DNA from: Mycolicibacterium goodii | GTDB lineage: Bacteria > Actinomycetota > Actinomycetes > Mycobacteriales > Mycobacteriaceae | Assembly (NCBI RefSeq): GCF_022370755.2 | Contig: NZ_CP092364.2 | Span: 3,782,001-3,846,000 of the forward strand | Direction of reading: 5' to 3' | DNA: 64,000 nt | Shown: piece by piece, positions 35,902 through 45,364 of the stretch | How the letters are laid out: each line of letters starts with the position of its first letter | How positions within the stretch are numbered: position 1 is the first letter of the stretch | Notes under the pieces: model-generated | Databases searched by the model: none | Seen by the model: only the letters and a program-made list of their open reading frames with translations | What the model was told of the DNA's origin: nothing | Program-made: the position numbers and the translations under genes

Positions 35902-36941
35902 ATCGACACGCTCTCCTTGGCGCCGGCAGCCACCTCCACCGTGTCCTGCCCGGGGGTCGGCAACTGCAGTGCGGCGGGCACGTCGATGTCGTAGAGCGAT
36001 GCGGCGTTGAGACCGAGAATCTTTCGCTTTTGCTCGGTGGTGAGCTGGGTGTATTCACCGAGCATGTCGTCGGGTATCTGGAAGTCGACGAACTTCTCGA
36101 TGAGCCACTTCGGCGTCCACAGCGCGTAGTCACTGGAGAACAGGATCTTGTCCTCGCCGATCCAGTACAGCAGTTCGCCGATGATCTGGGCGAAGTAACG
36201 CGGTCGGGTGTGAATGAACGGGATGGCCACGGCAAGACCCCCGTAGACGTTGGACTCCTGGGTGGCGATCCAGCAGAAGTCCTCCAGCCGAGGCAGTCCG
36301 ACGTGTTCGACGACGAAGTTCAGTTCCAGGTAGTCGGTGGCCACCTTGTCAATGTCGGCAACGTCGAACGCGTCCCGGTCCAACGGTCGGATGGTGGGGC
36401 CCTTGTGGACGTGAATGTTCTTGATGCCCAGCTTGATGGCTTCTTCGAGATAGCGCCGCGACCAGGGTTCGTCGAGCTTGTAGCCGCGCGAGTCACCGTG
36501 CCACTCGGCGGTGTACAGCTTGACGCCCTGCAGGTTCATCCGGTCGGCATCGCGACGCAGTTGCTCCAGTCCGGCCTCGCCGTAGCGGGGGTCATAGGCG
36601 TGGTTGTAGGTCAGCTTGTCGGGGTGGCGCTGGGTGAGCGCGAACGCTTCTTCGGTTTGGCCGAACCCGGTGACGTAGAAGTCGCTGAGCAGGGTCGCCT
36701 GGAAGATCGCGTGGTCGACGTAGCCGTCGCTGAACAGGTCCTTCATCAACCGGTCACCGCCGTAGTAGGTGTAGGTGTCGTAGTCCCACAGCGCTTCTTC
36801 GGGGCTGAGATTCTTGTGGTAGTCGTAGAAGCAGTCGATGAACTGCTTGCCGTGCACGTTCTTCAGATTCGAGGCTCTGCCGTCCCATAGATGAACGTGC
36901 GAGTCGACGATGAAGTACTGCTGGCCGTCCTTTTCATACAT
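35898..36941 (-). CDS. amidohydrolase-family (TIM-barrel metal-dependent hydrolase) protein
   Basis: A 347-residue member of the amidohydrolase_2 family. The metal motif appears as FIVDSHVHLWDG at the N-terminus, with later His residues in KNIHVHKGPTI and NFVVEHVGLPRL and the final Asp in LFSSDYALW. Members are decarboxylases or hydrolases. It lies 36 bp after mimD and is translationally coupled to the MIP18-like gene. A gene of this kind is a regular companion of mim/prm clusters, so it should act on a product or assist assembly; the reaction is unknown. Confidence 0.83.
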   Translation of the reverse strand: MYEKDGQQYFIVDSHVHLWDGRASNLKNVHGKQFIDCFYDYHKNLSPEEALWDYDTYTYYGGDRLMKDLFSDGYVDHAIFQATLLSDFYVTGFGQTEEAFALTQRHPDKLTYNHAYDPRYGEAGLEQLRRDADRMNLQGVKLYTAEWHGDSRGYKLDEPWSRRYLEEAIKLGIKNIHVHKGPTIRPLDRDAFDVADIDKVATDYLELNFVVEHVGLPRLEDFCWIATQESNVYGGLAVAIPFIHTRPRYFAQIIGELLYWIGEDKILFSSDYALWTPKWLIEKFVDFQIPDDMLGEYTQLTTEQKRKILGLNAASLYDIDVPAALQLPTPGQDTVEVAAGAKESVSI

Positions 36942-36977
36942 TGCGCTCTCCTTGCACTACAGGCTGTTTGGATCGGT

Positions 36978-37322
36978 CTACTGCGCGGTGAGGTCGAAGC
37001 CGATGTACTCGGCGGCGTCCTCGGGGCTGGCGAACAGCATCGTCTTGTCGTCGAGATGCACCATGCGTCCGTAGTGCGTCGAACTGATCTCCTCGAAGAT
37101 CGAACCGTCGAACTCCTGACCGAGGGCATCGGTGAGTTCGTCGTAGTCGAAGCTCAGCAGCTTGACGCCGTCGACGCGGATCATCGACGGATACTCGGTC
37201 AGTTCGACGCCCTCCTTGGCACCCATCACCTCGGCGACGACCCGTCCGATGGGTGTGTTCATCAGCGTGACGCCGCACCTGTTGGAGAACTCCGTGGCCG
37301 CGCCGAACTGCATGCTGCTCAT
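36978..37322 (-). CDS. mimD: monooxygenase coupling (effector) protein
   Basis: A 114-residue MmoB/DmpM-like regulatory protein of the soluble diiron monooxygenases, which binds the hydroxylase and tunes O2 activation. [20 protein letters not shown], then [10 protein letters not shown] and [20 protein letters not shown] match the family. The ATG overlaps the mimC stop (ATGA), fixing the start inside a much longer open frame that is mostly a shadow of mimC. Confidence 0.9.
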
Positions 37323-38425
37323 TTGTCCAACTCCTCGGGGATGTCGAGATCGATCTCTTCCAGCAGGGCTGAGAACTTCGCCTTGGCGGCCTTCAGGCTC
37401 GAGGCGAAGGTGACGGCTTTGTCGGCCGGGGTCGACCAGATCGGTTGCAGCGCACGTGCGGCGTCGAGGCAACGTGGCACCCAGATTCCCAGCCACTCGG
37501 CGAACAGTGCCTTGTTGGCCTCGCCGTGCTCCGGGTCGCGGGTCAGCAGCCGGAACAGGTTGCGGCTGTAGTTGAGGTCGCGGTCGTAGTCGTGTTCGCC
37601 GGTGCCCACGATCGTCGGAGTGATGTAGTCGCCGTTTCGTGCGGCGATCTGCATGATCAGTTCCGAGCGGAACAGCGACCCGACGAGCTGTTCGAACACG
37701 ATGTTGGTGGCGAACAACAGCTGGCACCAATCTCCCACCGCCGTCAGCTCTTCCACAACCCTGCGGGTCGGCTGCCATTCCGGCGCCTCCTGCCACACGG
37801 CCCGGTGCACGCTGCCGTCGAAGGCGTCGGTGGCCTCGGCCAGGTCGAGATTGAACAGCGCGAGGTCCTGGGCGAACCGCATCTTGTGCGCGGCGTTCAC
37901 CGCGACCGCAGTGTTGATCATGTTGGTCGGTCCGGACCGCTGGATGGACGTGAACACGTGCAACGCCAGCCCATTCTCGGCGTGCATCCACGCCCCGACA
38001 TGGCGTTCGATGAACGTCAGCCAGGTCGTGTTCCAGCCGTCGTAGACGCGGGCACGTTTGGCGTTTTTCAGACACAGCTCGACCTGACGCACGACCGCGG
38101 CGTTGTTGCGGTAGATGGTCTGGTTCCACTCCTCGTTGGGGTCGAGGAAGGCGTGCCAGTTCGAGGACTTGGCCGTGGTCCAGTCTTTCGGGTATCCACC
38201 GGGTCCGTTCCCGAAGCCGTAGATCCAGCCCTGGGTCAGGTGCCGATCGGGATCGGGTTGTACGTCGACGGTGACGTCTTCGTACATCGTCGCGCGCAGC
38301 TTGGCCGGCGTGAAGTACGAATAACTGCGGCTCTTGGAACTCGGAAACACCTTGGCTCCGGCCTCGGAGTCGGTGAACTCGATCTTGGGAAAGCTGCGTT
38401 CTCTTGGTTTTTCAGGGGCTGACAT
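37319..38425 (-). CDS. mimC: monooxygenase hydroxylase small (beta) subunit
   Basis: A 368-residue helical protein of the diiron hydroxylase beta subunit family, which packs against the alpha subunit but carries no iron. The N-terminus ([20 protein letters not shown]) and [13 protein letters not shown] helices, including [20 protein letters not shown], are typical of PrmC/MimC. It starts 24 bp after mimB and has a GGAACCGGAG-like site. Confidence 0.9.
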
Positions 38426-38449
38426 CTCCGGTTCCTTTCGGGTGGGCTG

Positions 38450-39496
38450 CTATTGGTCGAAGATCGGGCTGGTGAAGCTGTCGTAGAACACCTGGTCTTT
38501 GGGCACGGAGTTGGCGTCGAGGAACCCCAACGCGGCGTCGACCATCGGTGGCGGGCCGCACAGATACACCTCGGTCTTGGCGATGGCGCTCTCGTGGCGT
38601 GCCACGACGTCGGTGACCATGCCCTCCTCCACCGCGACCGTGCCGGGCACCTGCCCCTCCGCGGACTCCGAGAGGCAGGCGATGAACTGGAAGTCCTTGA
38701 TTCCCTTGCCCAGTTCTAGAATTTCGTCGAGGTAGAACAGGTCGGCTGCGGTGCGTGCACCGTAGTAGAACCTCGCCGGCCGGCCGTTCCCGGTCTCGTT
38801 CATGTGCCGGAGCAGCGAGAGGATCGGCGCCATGCCCGCCCCGCCGCCGATGCACACGACAGGTAACACATGTCCGTCCTTGAGGGTGAACGATCCATAG
38901 GGGCCGGTGAGCGCGATCTCGTCGCCGACCTGGATGTGGCCGTCGAGCAGTGCCGAGAACTTACCGCCGGGGTACTTCTTGATGAGGAACTCGACCTCGT
39001 CGCTGCACGACGGGGTGGTCGCCATCGAGAACGATCGATGCTCCTCGGTGCCTGGGATATGCAGGTCGGCGTACTGGCCGGGCTTGAAATCGAACTTGCC
39101 CGGCTCGACCGGTTTCAGTCGCAGCGACACGATGTCACGCGTCTTGGGTTCGACCGCCAGGACCTCGGTGCGGACGTCCTGGATCGGAATGCCGCCGAGA
39201 AGTTCGTCCTCGTCGAAATTCAGCAGCTCGATGGTGCAGTCGCTGAACGCATGTGACCGGCACAGCAGGACGAAGCCCTCGTCCACCTCGGCGTCGTTGC
39301 ACGCGAAGGTGGAATAGTTCTCCATCTGGATCTCGCCGTCGAGCACGTAGGACTTGCACGCCGAGCAGCGCCCCTCCCGGCAGCCGTGCATCAGGTGGAT
39401 GCCCTGGCGAAAGGCGGCGTCGAGAATGTTCTCGTCCTCGCGGACATCCATCTCGATGTCCACGGGTTCGAAGTTGATCTTGTGCGAATCCGCCAT
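38450..39496 (-). CDS. mimB: monooxygenase NADH reductase (2Fe-2S, FAD)
   Basis: A 348-residue electron transfer protein. The N-terminal ferredoxin domain binds a 2Fe-2S cluster through Cys39, Cys44, Cys47 (GCREGRCSAC) and Cys79 (LLCRS). The FAD domain follows (HRSFSMATTPS) and then the NADH domain (VVCIGGGAGMAPILSLLRHM, ending CGPPPMVDAAL). It passes electrons from NADH to the diiron site. The ATG at 39496 follows GGAG; the longer in-frame extension overlaps mimA's end. An 83-bp gap separates it from mimA. Confidence 0.92.
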   Translation of the reverse strand: MADSHKINFEPVDIEMDVREDENILDAAFRQGIHLMHGCREGRCSACKSYVLDGEIQMENYSTFACNDAEVDEGFVLLCRSHAFSDCTIELLNFDEDELLGGIPIQDVRTEVLAVEPKTRDIVSLRLKPVEPGKFDFKPGQYADLHIPGTEEHRSFSMATTPSCSDEVEFLIKKYPGGKFSALLDGHIQVGDEIALTGPYGSFTLKDGHVLPVVCIGGGAGMAPILSLLRHMNETGNGRPARFYYGARTAADLFYLDEILELGKGIKDFQFIACLSESAEGQVPGTVAVEEGMVTDVVARHESAIAKTEVYLCGPPPMVDAALGFLDANSVPKDQVFYDSFTSPIFDQ

Positions 39497-39579
39497 GGCG
39501 GTGTCTCCTGACTGCGATCTGGATAGACGTTGGTCACGGTGGGTGACACCGCCGACGCAGCGCCACCCACCGCGGGTTC

Positions 39580-41208
39580 TCAGGCCGGGACCCCGCCGGC
39601 GCGGTACGCCGCGACATGCGCGTCCCGCTCGTCGTTGGTCATCTGGTTCAGCAGCACGTTGGGGCTGTTGAACGTGTTGCCGCGCACGTCGTCGAGGGTC
39701 CACATCTTCTGCGGATCCAGATCCAGGTGTGGTTGCCCGACGAGAGTCTTCCCGTCGTCGCGGACGTAGCCGAGATCGGTCACGATGTCGGCGAGGTCCT
39801 TGCCGTGATGCAGGGTCTCCCACTCGCGGAAACCGGTGAGCCGTCCCATGTTCGGGGTTGCTCTGCCCTCGTATTCACCCCGGAAGGCGACGGCGTCGGT
39901 CCAGTAGCAGGTCTCGGAGCAGTACGTCCTCCACTGGCCGTCGACCTTCTCGACGATCATGTCCTCGCGGATCAACGCGGGCACCATGCAGGTCCAGCAC
40001 CGGTGCGGGTACTGGTACCCGACCTCTTCGAACGCGATCGGCTTGTTGCGCCCGGGGTAGGCCAGCCGGTTGTAGTTCTCCCACCACTTGCCGAACTTGT
40101 TGTACCAGCCCGGATACTTGTGCTCGAACCACTCGAAGTCGGTGTCGGTCATGGTGTCGATGCGCCAGTAGTTCACCGGCCAACCGGTGGCGAAGAATCG
40201 GGCCACCTCATGCACGTAGCCCTTCTCGACGATGCGCTTCCACGCCTCCTCGACCAGGTCGTGCGGAATCGTCAGTCCGTACTTCTCCAGTGGCAGAAGG
40301 TAACTGCGGTAGTAGTCGTCGTAGATCCAGCGACGCCACATCTCGGCGTAGCTCTCCCGGTCCTTGCGGCGGTCCTTGGTGCCGTACTCGATGAAGGTGC
40401 CGATCGCGGCGTCGACCACGCAGTGGTTGTTCCACCAGGCGTAGCGCAGGTCGCGTTCGAGCAGCGGTCGGTTGCGTTCGTCGGCGAGCGCCATCAGCAG
40501 GATCGAGTAGCCGTTCGAGATGTGTCGCGACTCGTCGGACTGCACCGAGTGGAACACCGTCGGCAGCAGGTAGTCGCCGTTCGCGGCCGCCTCGTCGGGC
40601 ATCGCCACGAAAAGGGTGTTGGTGAAGGCGGTCTCGGCGACCACCGTGAGGTAGATGTTGGCGGCGGTGATCGCGTCGCCGGTGATGAAACCCTCGCCGA
40701 ACTGGCGCCCGATGGTGCCCGCGTAGTTGTTCGCGAACGCCTTCTCCGTCATGTCGAAGCCGGCCGGGTCGATGTAGTTGTTCATGTAGAGCTTCTTGAG
40801 GTTCATCTGGATCGTCGAGTGCCGAACCTCATCGATCATCTGGACCGCCAGGCCGTTGTGGATCTCCGGGTTCGGCACGGCGTCGATGGCCATCGGCATG
40901 GCGCGGGCCGCCGAGATTTCGGGGAACGGAATGATCGACAGGAAGAGCTTCTGCCATTCCAGCCAGCGCTGCTGGACCTGCCGGAACATGTTGCCGCGGA
41001 TGGCGCCGTCCATCGCGCCGTAGACGCGGTTGTCCTTCTCCTCCTCCATCGAGAAGTAGGACCGCATGATCTGCTTGAGCGGATCCTTCTTGGGTGCCTT
41101 CTCGAACGTGTAGTCGGTGCCGAACCGGGTCGCCGGTGTGGCGAACGTCGGCTCCCAGGTGAGTTCGCTTATCTTGGCGTGCGCCTTGGTCAGGCTTTGT
41201 CTGCTCAA
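39580..41208 (-). CDS. mimA: diiron monooxygenase hydroxylase large (alpha) subunit
   Basis: A 542-residue catalytic subunit of a soluble diiron (propane/phenol/acetone) monooxygenase. Iron ligands are visible as Glu97 (FPEISA), Glu127-x2-His130 (DEVRH), Glu192 (VVAETAF) and Glu226-x2-His229 (DESRH). The N-terminus [19 protein letters not shown] is that of MimA/PrmA proteins. The start is a TTG at 41208, exactly six bases after AGGAGG; no ATG fits. It is the first gene of the island operon, transcribed away from mimR, with two TCTCA-N3-TGAGA sites between them. Confidence 0.93.
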   Translation of the reverse strand: MSRQSLTKAHAKISELTWEPTFATPATRFGTDYTFEKAPKKDPLKQIMRSYFSMEEEKDNRVYGAMDGAIRGNMFRQVQQRWLEWQKLFLSIIPFPEISAARAMPMAIDAVPNPEIHNGLAVQMIDEVRHSTIQMNLKKLYMNNYIDPAGFDMTEKAFANNYAGTIGRQFGEGFITGDAITAANIYLTVVAETAFTNTLFVAMPDEAAANGDYLLPTVFHSVQSDESRHISNGYSILLMALADERNRPLLERDLRYAWWNNHCVVDAAIGTFIEYGTKDRRKDRESYAEMWRRWIYDDYYRSYLLPLEKYGLTIPHDLVEEAWKRIVEKGYVHEVARFFATGWPVNYWRIDTMTDTDFEWFEHKYPGWYNKFGKWWENYNRLAYPGRNKPIAFEEVGYQYPHRCWTCMVPALIREDMIVEKVDGQWRTYCSETCYWTDAVAFRGEYEGRATPNMGRLTGFREWETLHHGKDLADIVTDLGYVRDDGKTLVGQPHLDLDPQKMWTLDDVRGNTFNSPNVLLNQMTNDERDAHVAAYRAGGVPA

Positions 41209-41293
41209 CGTGAGCCTCCTGATAGATGGGCCATCCGCCGGATTCGGAGGACGATGCGACACCGATGTAACTCTGTGATGTGTCCCACATGCG

Positions 41294-41365
41294 TCTCACT
41301 ATGAGATCGCAATCACACCGTCCGCCCTTCCGGCAGGCTCCGGCACGCGGATTCTCAAATTGAGA
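41294..41365. promoter_or_regulatory. paired TCTCA-N3-TGAGA sites between mimA and mimR
   Basis: Site 1 (41294-41306) is TCTCA-CTA-TGAGA; site 2 (41353-41365) is TCTCA-AAT-TGAGA. Each is flanked by GCG on one side, in mirror orientation, and the centres are 59 bp apart. They lie about 90 and 150 bp upstream of the mimA start. They are the best candidates for MimR binding. Confidence 0.65.
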
Positions 41366-41425
41366 CGCTGCCGTCGCCGAGGGCCCCTAGGCTGCAGATA
41401 CCGCCCGTAAAAGACCGAGGTCACC

Positions 41426-43177
41426 ATGGTCAGACCTGCCGACAGCTCCGTCGACGCACAACGCGCCCGGGAGCAGTTCCTGTCCGCCGGCGCCCTCCAA
41501 CCGGACGCCGTTGCCCCGAGCGTGCTCAACTCCTGGCAGCGGTCACGCGAACTGCAAGTCCATCCCGATCGCGTCGACCTGCCCTATCTGCGCGACCCGG
41601 ACACCGATACTCCGCTCATGCATGCGGCCGCCCCCGTGTTGCGACGCATCGCCGAGGATCTCTCCGACCAGGCGGTGAGCGTGGTGCTCACGTCAGCGGA
41701 CGGCTTGGTGCTGGACCGCATCGCAGCCGACACCGAGTTCGAGCGAATCCTCGACGACGTGCGCCTGGCCCGCGGGTACAGCTACGCCGAGGAGTTCGCA
41801 GGCACCAACGGCATCGGCACCGCGCTGGAGACCGGCCAGCCGGCGTTCATCCGGGGCAGTGAACACTACGTCGGCACCCTGGGCGGTCTGGCGTGCGCCG
41901 GTTCGCCGATCCGCGAACCCGTCACCCGCCGGATCCTCGGCGTCGTCGATCTGACGTGCTGGGCCCGGCAGGCCGATCCACTGCTCTTCGTTCTCGCCAA
42001 GAGCGCAGGCAGCCAGATCGAAGACCGCCTCCGCACCATGAACAACGAGACCGAGACCGCGCTGCTCGACGCATATCTGAAGCAGAGCCGCCGTTATCCC
42101 GGCGGGGTGCTCGCCATCGGCGGAGACGTCGTGCTGATGAACCGATACCTGCGCCAGGCGCTGGACGCCGCCGACCAGACGGTGCTGTTGGATCACGCCG
42201 CGGAGCTGACACGATCGTCATTCACCTCGACGACGGTGGCCCAACTGCCCAGCGGTGCGTCAGTGAAGATCTCGGCAGCCGAACGCATCATGGTCGGCGT
42301 CCGCGGCGACAGCGTCGTTCTCCACGTTTCCGTTCACGTGGCCGAGAGCATTCCCGTCCGAGGCTCACAGCACATCCCCCGCCTGGCCGGCCGGAGCAGT
42401 TCCTTCCGCCGAAGCGCCCATCAGGTGGAGCGCTGCTACCGCGACCGCGAATGGGTGGTCATCGAGGGCGAGAAAGGCTCTGGGCGAACCCATCTGGGGT
42501 ATTCAGTGGCGCGTTTCGTCACCCCGGAAAAAACGATTCCCGTGCTGCGCATCGGTGACTTCGAAACTCCCGAAAGCTTCGTCGCCGCCTTCGACTCCGA
42601 GACCGACGACGCCGACTTCGCGGTGATCGTCGCCGATGTCGACGAACTTCCCGACGAGGTACTGCACCCGCTGGCGGCCGTCATGCAGACCCGCGCGGGC
42701 CGCGGCTGGATCGCCGCCACCACCAGCGCAGAGCGCGACTCGCAGTTGGTGGACATGCTCATGCTGCCCTTCTTCACCCACACCGTCACGGTGCCCGCGC
42801 TGCGGCACCGCATCGAGGACCTCCACGAGCTCGTTCCGATGCTCCTCAACGAATTGAGCCGGGGAGAAGCCCGCATGGACGCCGAGGCCATGCGGCAGTT
42901 GGCCAAACTGCCGTGGCCGGGCAACATCGCCCAGCTGCGTCATGTGCTGACCGAGACGCTGCGCCGCCAACGGTCCGGGGTGATCGGCGCCGACAAGTTG
43001 CCCTCCGAATGCCGGTCGGTCACCCGCCGCAAACTCACGCGCCTGGAGGCGATGGAACGCGACGCGATCGTGCGCAGTCTGTTGGAGAATGACGGCAACA
43101 AGGCCGAAGCCGCAGAGGCCCTGGGAATGTCACGAGCCACGATCTACCGCAAGATCAAAGACTTCGGCATCGCGTGA
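41426..43177 (+). CDS. mimR: MimR-type activator (GAF / AAA-like / Fis HTH)
   Basis: A 583-residue regulator of the AcoR/acetoin type. An N-terminal sensor and GAF-like region (about residues 60-190; YAEEFAGTNGIGTALETGQP) is followed by an AAA+-like domain and a C-terminal Fis helix-turn-helix (GNKAEAAEALGMSRATIYRK). The Walker A is GEKGSGRTHLG, with Arg for the usual Lys, and the GAFTGA loop used to contact sigma-54 is not found. Both agree with actinobacteria lacking sigma-54 and suggest a sigma-54-independent mechanism. It diverges from mimA and should activate it in response to a ketone or phenol, as known for mycobacterial MimR. Confidence 0.88.
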   Translation: MVRPADSSVDAQRAREQFLSAGALQPDAVAPSVLNSWQRSRELQVHPDRVDLPYLRDPDTDTPLMHAAAPVLRRIAEDLSDQAVSVVLTSADGLVLDRIAADTEFERILDDVRLARGYSYAEEFAGTNGIGTALETGQPAFIRGSEHYVGTLGGLACAGSPIREPVTRRILGVVDLTCWARQADPLLFVLAKSAGSQIEDRLRTMNNETETALLDAYLKQSRRYPGGVLAIGGDVVLMNRYLRQALDAADQTVLLDHAAELTRSSFTSTTVAQLPSGASVKISAAERIMVGVRGDSVVLHVSVHVAESIPVRGSQHIPRLAGRSSSFRRSAHQVERCYRDREWVVIEGEKGSGRTHLGYSVARFVTPEKTIPVLRIGDFETPESFVAAFDSETDDADFAVIVADVDELPDEVLHPLAAVMQTRAGRGWIAATTSAERDSQLVDMLMLPFFTHTVTVPALRHRIEDLHELVPMLLNELSRGEARMDAEAMRQLAKLPWPGNIAQLRHVLTETLRRQRSGVIGADKLPSECRSVTRRKLTRLEAMERDAIVRSLLENDGNKAEAAEALGMSRATIYRKIKDFGIA

Positions 43178-43210
43178 CCCGTGCGCCTCAAGGGCGAGAT
43201 CCCCGGCGTG

Positions 43211-43590
43211 CGATCAATCGCGCTGGCCACAACCGGCCGGCGGGTGGACGGCGGCGGTGATGACGAGTTCGGCGGCAGCGTCGACGCGGCGCGAGTGCCC
43301 GGTCACTATCCGGTCCTGGCACAGACCGCGCAGCGCGGACACGACGAGGCTTGCCCGGACGTCGGCCTCTGCGCGCGAATATCCCAATCCCACCAGCGCT
43401 CGCGCGATCGGATCCAGCATCACTGTGACCGCCGTGTGGGCGTACGGCTGATAGGTGGGGTCGGTGGCGGCCAGGCTCAGCACCTGCAGCATCAACCCGA
43501 CGGTGCGTCGCTGGGCGCCTCTTGTGATCGCGTGCCACAGCCGGCGGGCCGCGTCGGCGAACTCAGCCTCGGTGGTGACCGCGTCGAACA
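43211..43590. repeat. right copy of the 380-bp direct repeat flanking the mim island
   Basis: Partner of 31418-31797 in the same orientation. Here the repeat is part of an intact tetR gene. Confidence 0.9.
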
Positions 43591-43798
43591 TCTCCCCCAC
43601 GTCGGGCCTACTCGCGTTGAGCGCCTGCGCCAGAAGTTCGCCGCGATCGCCGAAGTAATACAACAGCATTCGCTTGCTCGTCCCCAGCGCCTCGGCCATC
43701 GGCGCCAAGGACATGTCCGCGACACCGTGCACTTCGAGATAGTCGACGACCGCCTGCAGCAGGTGTGCGCGCTTGTCCGGATCGGGGGTGCGCGGCAT
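43214..43798 (-). CDS. TetR-family repressor
   Basis: A 194-residue repressor with an N-terminal helix-turn-helix (GVADMSLAPMAEALGTSKRM then LLYYFGDRGELL, residues 25-56) and a helical ligand domain. The divergent neighbour is a FAD monooxygenase, and two near-perfect palindromes TGTAYCGATCGGTACA lie between the two genes, so it probably represses both. The ATG at 43798 has only a weak site, but upstream in-frame codons run into the promoter. Its 3' two thirds are duplicated at 31421-31797. Confidence 0.9.
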   Translation of the reverse strand: MPRTPDPDKRAHLLQAVVDYLEVHGVADMSLAPMAEALGTSKRMLLYYFGDRGELLAQALNASRPDVGEMFDAVTTEAEFADAARRLWHAITRGAQRRTVGLMLQVLSLAATDPTYQPYAHTAVTVMLDPIARALVGLGYSRAEADVRASLVVSALRGLCQDRIVTGHSRRVDAAAELVITAAVHPPAGCGQRD

Positions 43799-43806
43799 CA
43801 CTTGAA

Positions 43807-43852
43807 TGTATCGATCGGTACATTTATAGTCAATTATGTGCCGATCGGTACA
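43807..43852. promoter_or_regulatory. two TetR operators over divergent promoters
   Basis: TGTATCGATCGGTACA (43807-43822) and TGTGCCGATCGGTACA (43837-43852), 30 bp centre to centre. The plus-strand promoter can be read as TTGAAT (43803-43808) then TATAGT after 16 bp. The minus-strand promoter can be read as TTGATT, 16 bp, CATAAT. Each operator overlaps one or both promoters, so repressor binding would block both genes. Confidence 0.7.
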
Positions 43853-43876
43853 TGAATCAACGACTCGGGAGACATC

Positions 43877-45103
43877 GTGCAGAACACCCGACCACTTCGC
43901 GTTGCTGTCGTCGGAGCCGGCATCGGCGGGCTCACCGCCGCCATCGCAATGCGCTCCCGCGGTGTGGATGTGCACGTCTACGAACAGGCATCCGAGCTCA
44001 AGGCCGTCGGCGCGGGCGTCTCGATCGCCCCCAACGGATCCCGGATCCTGACCGGTCTCGGGCTCGGCGACCAGCTGCGCGCCCTCGCCGGCCCGATCTC
44101 GCAGTACGTGTTCCGCTCCTGGCAAGGCGAACCGATCGCCGGCGAACCGTCCACGCTGTCGTTCGGAGACCCGGCGCGGACCTGGTTCCTGCATCGCGGC
44201 GACTTCCAGCGTGTGTTGTCCGACGCCCTTCCCCAGGGCGCGCTGACGCTGGGTTGCGGCGTCACCGGTGTCACCGAGCGCCCAGACGGGGTGACCGTGC
44301 ACTTCGCAAACGGCGGCTCCGTCGACGCCGATCTGGTTGTGGGCGCCGACGGCATCCACTCGCGCCTGCAGGGTTCGGTCAGCACTCCGGCCCAACCGGT
44401 CAGCGAGGGTGTCATGGCCTACCGAGGACTGATTCCCGCCGAACGGCTCGCCGGCATCGCCCTTCCGGGCGTCCTGGAATCGAGTGCGATGTGGATGGGT
44501 CCGGAGCGCAGCTTCCTCGTCTATCCAGTGTCAGCGGGGCGACTGCTCAACGTGGTCGCGTTCGCACCGACCAACCTGGACGTCGTCGAGTCCTGGACGG
44601 CGCCGGGTGACGTCGCCGAACTCGCGGCGTCCTATGCCGGTTGGGATCAAGCCGTGCTCGACATCATCGCGGCTATGGACAACACCTTCCGATGGGGGAT
44701 CTACGACCGCGAGCCGCTGACCACGTGGACGAGTGAACGCGTCGCGCTGCTGGGCGACTCGGCGCACGCCGTCGTCCCGCACCTGGGGCAAGGTGCCAAC
44801 CAGGCAATCGAAGACGCCATCACCCTCGCGGTGCTGCTCGAGGACTGCGCGCCTGCCCAGATGCGGCAACGGCTCGACCTGTACCAGGATCTCCGGCTGG
44901 CCCGCACTCGCCGTGTTCGAACCGGCGCGCGCGAGGCGGGACTCCTCTACCGAACCGCTGGACTGCCGGCGAGCGTTCGCGCCGAGCGGATCAACGCCAT
45001 CTTCGAAGGCATCGAGGTCAACACGTATGACGCCGAACGCGTCGCGCGGGATCGGCTCGCCGCCCAATCCTCGGACGAGACGACGATGGTGACCGCTCGT
45101 TAG
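43877..45103 (+). CDS. FAD-dependent aromatic-ring monooxygenase (salicylate hydroxylase-like)
   Basis: A 408-residue group A flavoprotein monooxygenase. VVGAGIGGLTAAIAMRSRGV is the FAD ADP-binding motif, DADLVVGADGIHSRLQ (near residue 155) the DG fingerprint that contacts FAD and NAD(P)H, and VALLGDSAHAVVPHLGQGAN (near 290) the GD motif binding the ribityl chain. Members hydroxylate salicylate, 3-hydroxybenzoate or related aromatics. The GTG start follows GGGAG. It is divergent from tetR. Confidence 0.88.
   Translation: MQNTRPLRVAVVGAGIGGLTAAIAMRSRGVDVHVYEQASELKAVGAGVSIAPNGSRILTGLGLGDQLRALAGPISQYVFRSWQGEPIAGEPSTLSFGDPARTWFLHRGDFQRVLSDALPQGALTLGCGVTGVTERPDGVTVHFANGGSVDADLVVGADGIHSRLQGSVSTPAQPVSEGVMAYRGLIPAERLAGIALPGVLESSAMWMGPERSFLVYPVSAGRLLNVVAFAPTNLDVVESWTAPGDVAELAASYAGWDQAVLDIIAAMDNTFRWGIYDREPLTTWTSERVALLGDSAHAVVPHLGQGANQAIEDAITLAVLLEDCAPAQMRQRLDLYQDLRLARTRRVRTGAREAGLLYRTAGLPASVRAERINAIFEGIEVNTYDAERVARDRLAAQSSDETTMVTAR
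43907..43988. repeat. right copy of repeat B (monooxygenase 5' end)
   Basis: 82 bp matching 31798-31879. In the left copy it directly follows the 380-bp repeat; here the two are separated by 316 bp (43591-43906) holding the tetR start, promoters and monooxygenase start. Confidence 0.85.
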
Positions 45104-45364
45104 AAGAGCATGACTCCCACGCGCCGGCGCAGCACCTCGGCGCTGATACTCGAACGGCGAACCTCCAATAACGCTGTACCACAACGAGCGTCATCGGCCT
45201 TGAACGCATCGGGTCTGCTGCACGATCAGATGACAGTTTGACCTTCCGCGAACCACGACGGTGAGGCCGATGTCCGTTCACCCCTGTCCGATAAGCCGGT
45301 CAAAGCTGCCGAGAACCACAGCCGAATCGCTGAACCTGCGGTCGGACCAATTATGATGTGACTT

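Noticed and set aside
36978..38129. 383-codon minus-strand frame containing mimD
   Set aside because: Only the last 114 codons match the coupling protein; the rest is out-of-frame shadow of mimC and rich in Arg/Gly.
37445..38422. Long plus-strand frame antisense to mimC, and a similar one antisense to mimA (39616-41304)
   Set aside because: High-GC antisense frames mirror codon bias of the real genes and show no family motifs or ribosome sites.
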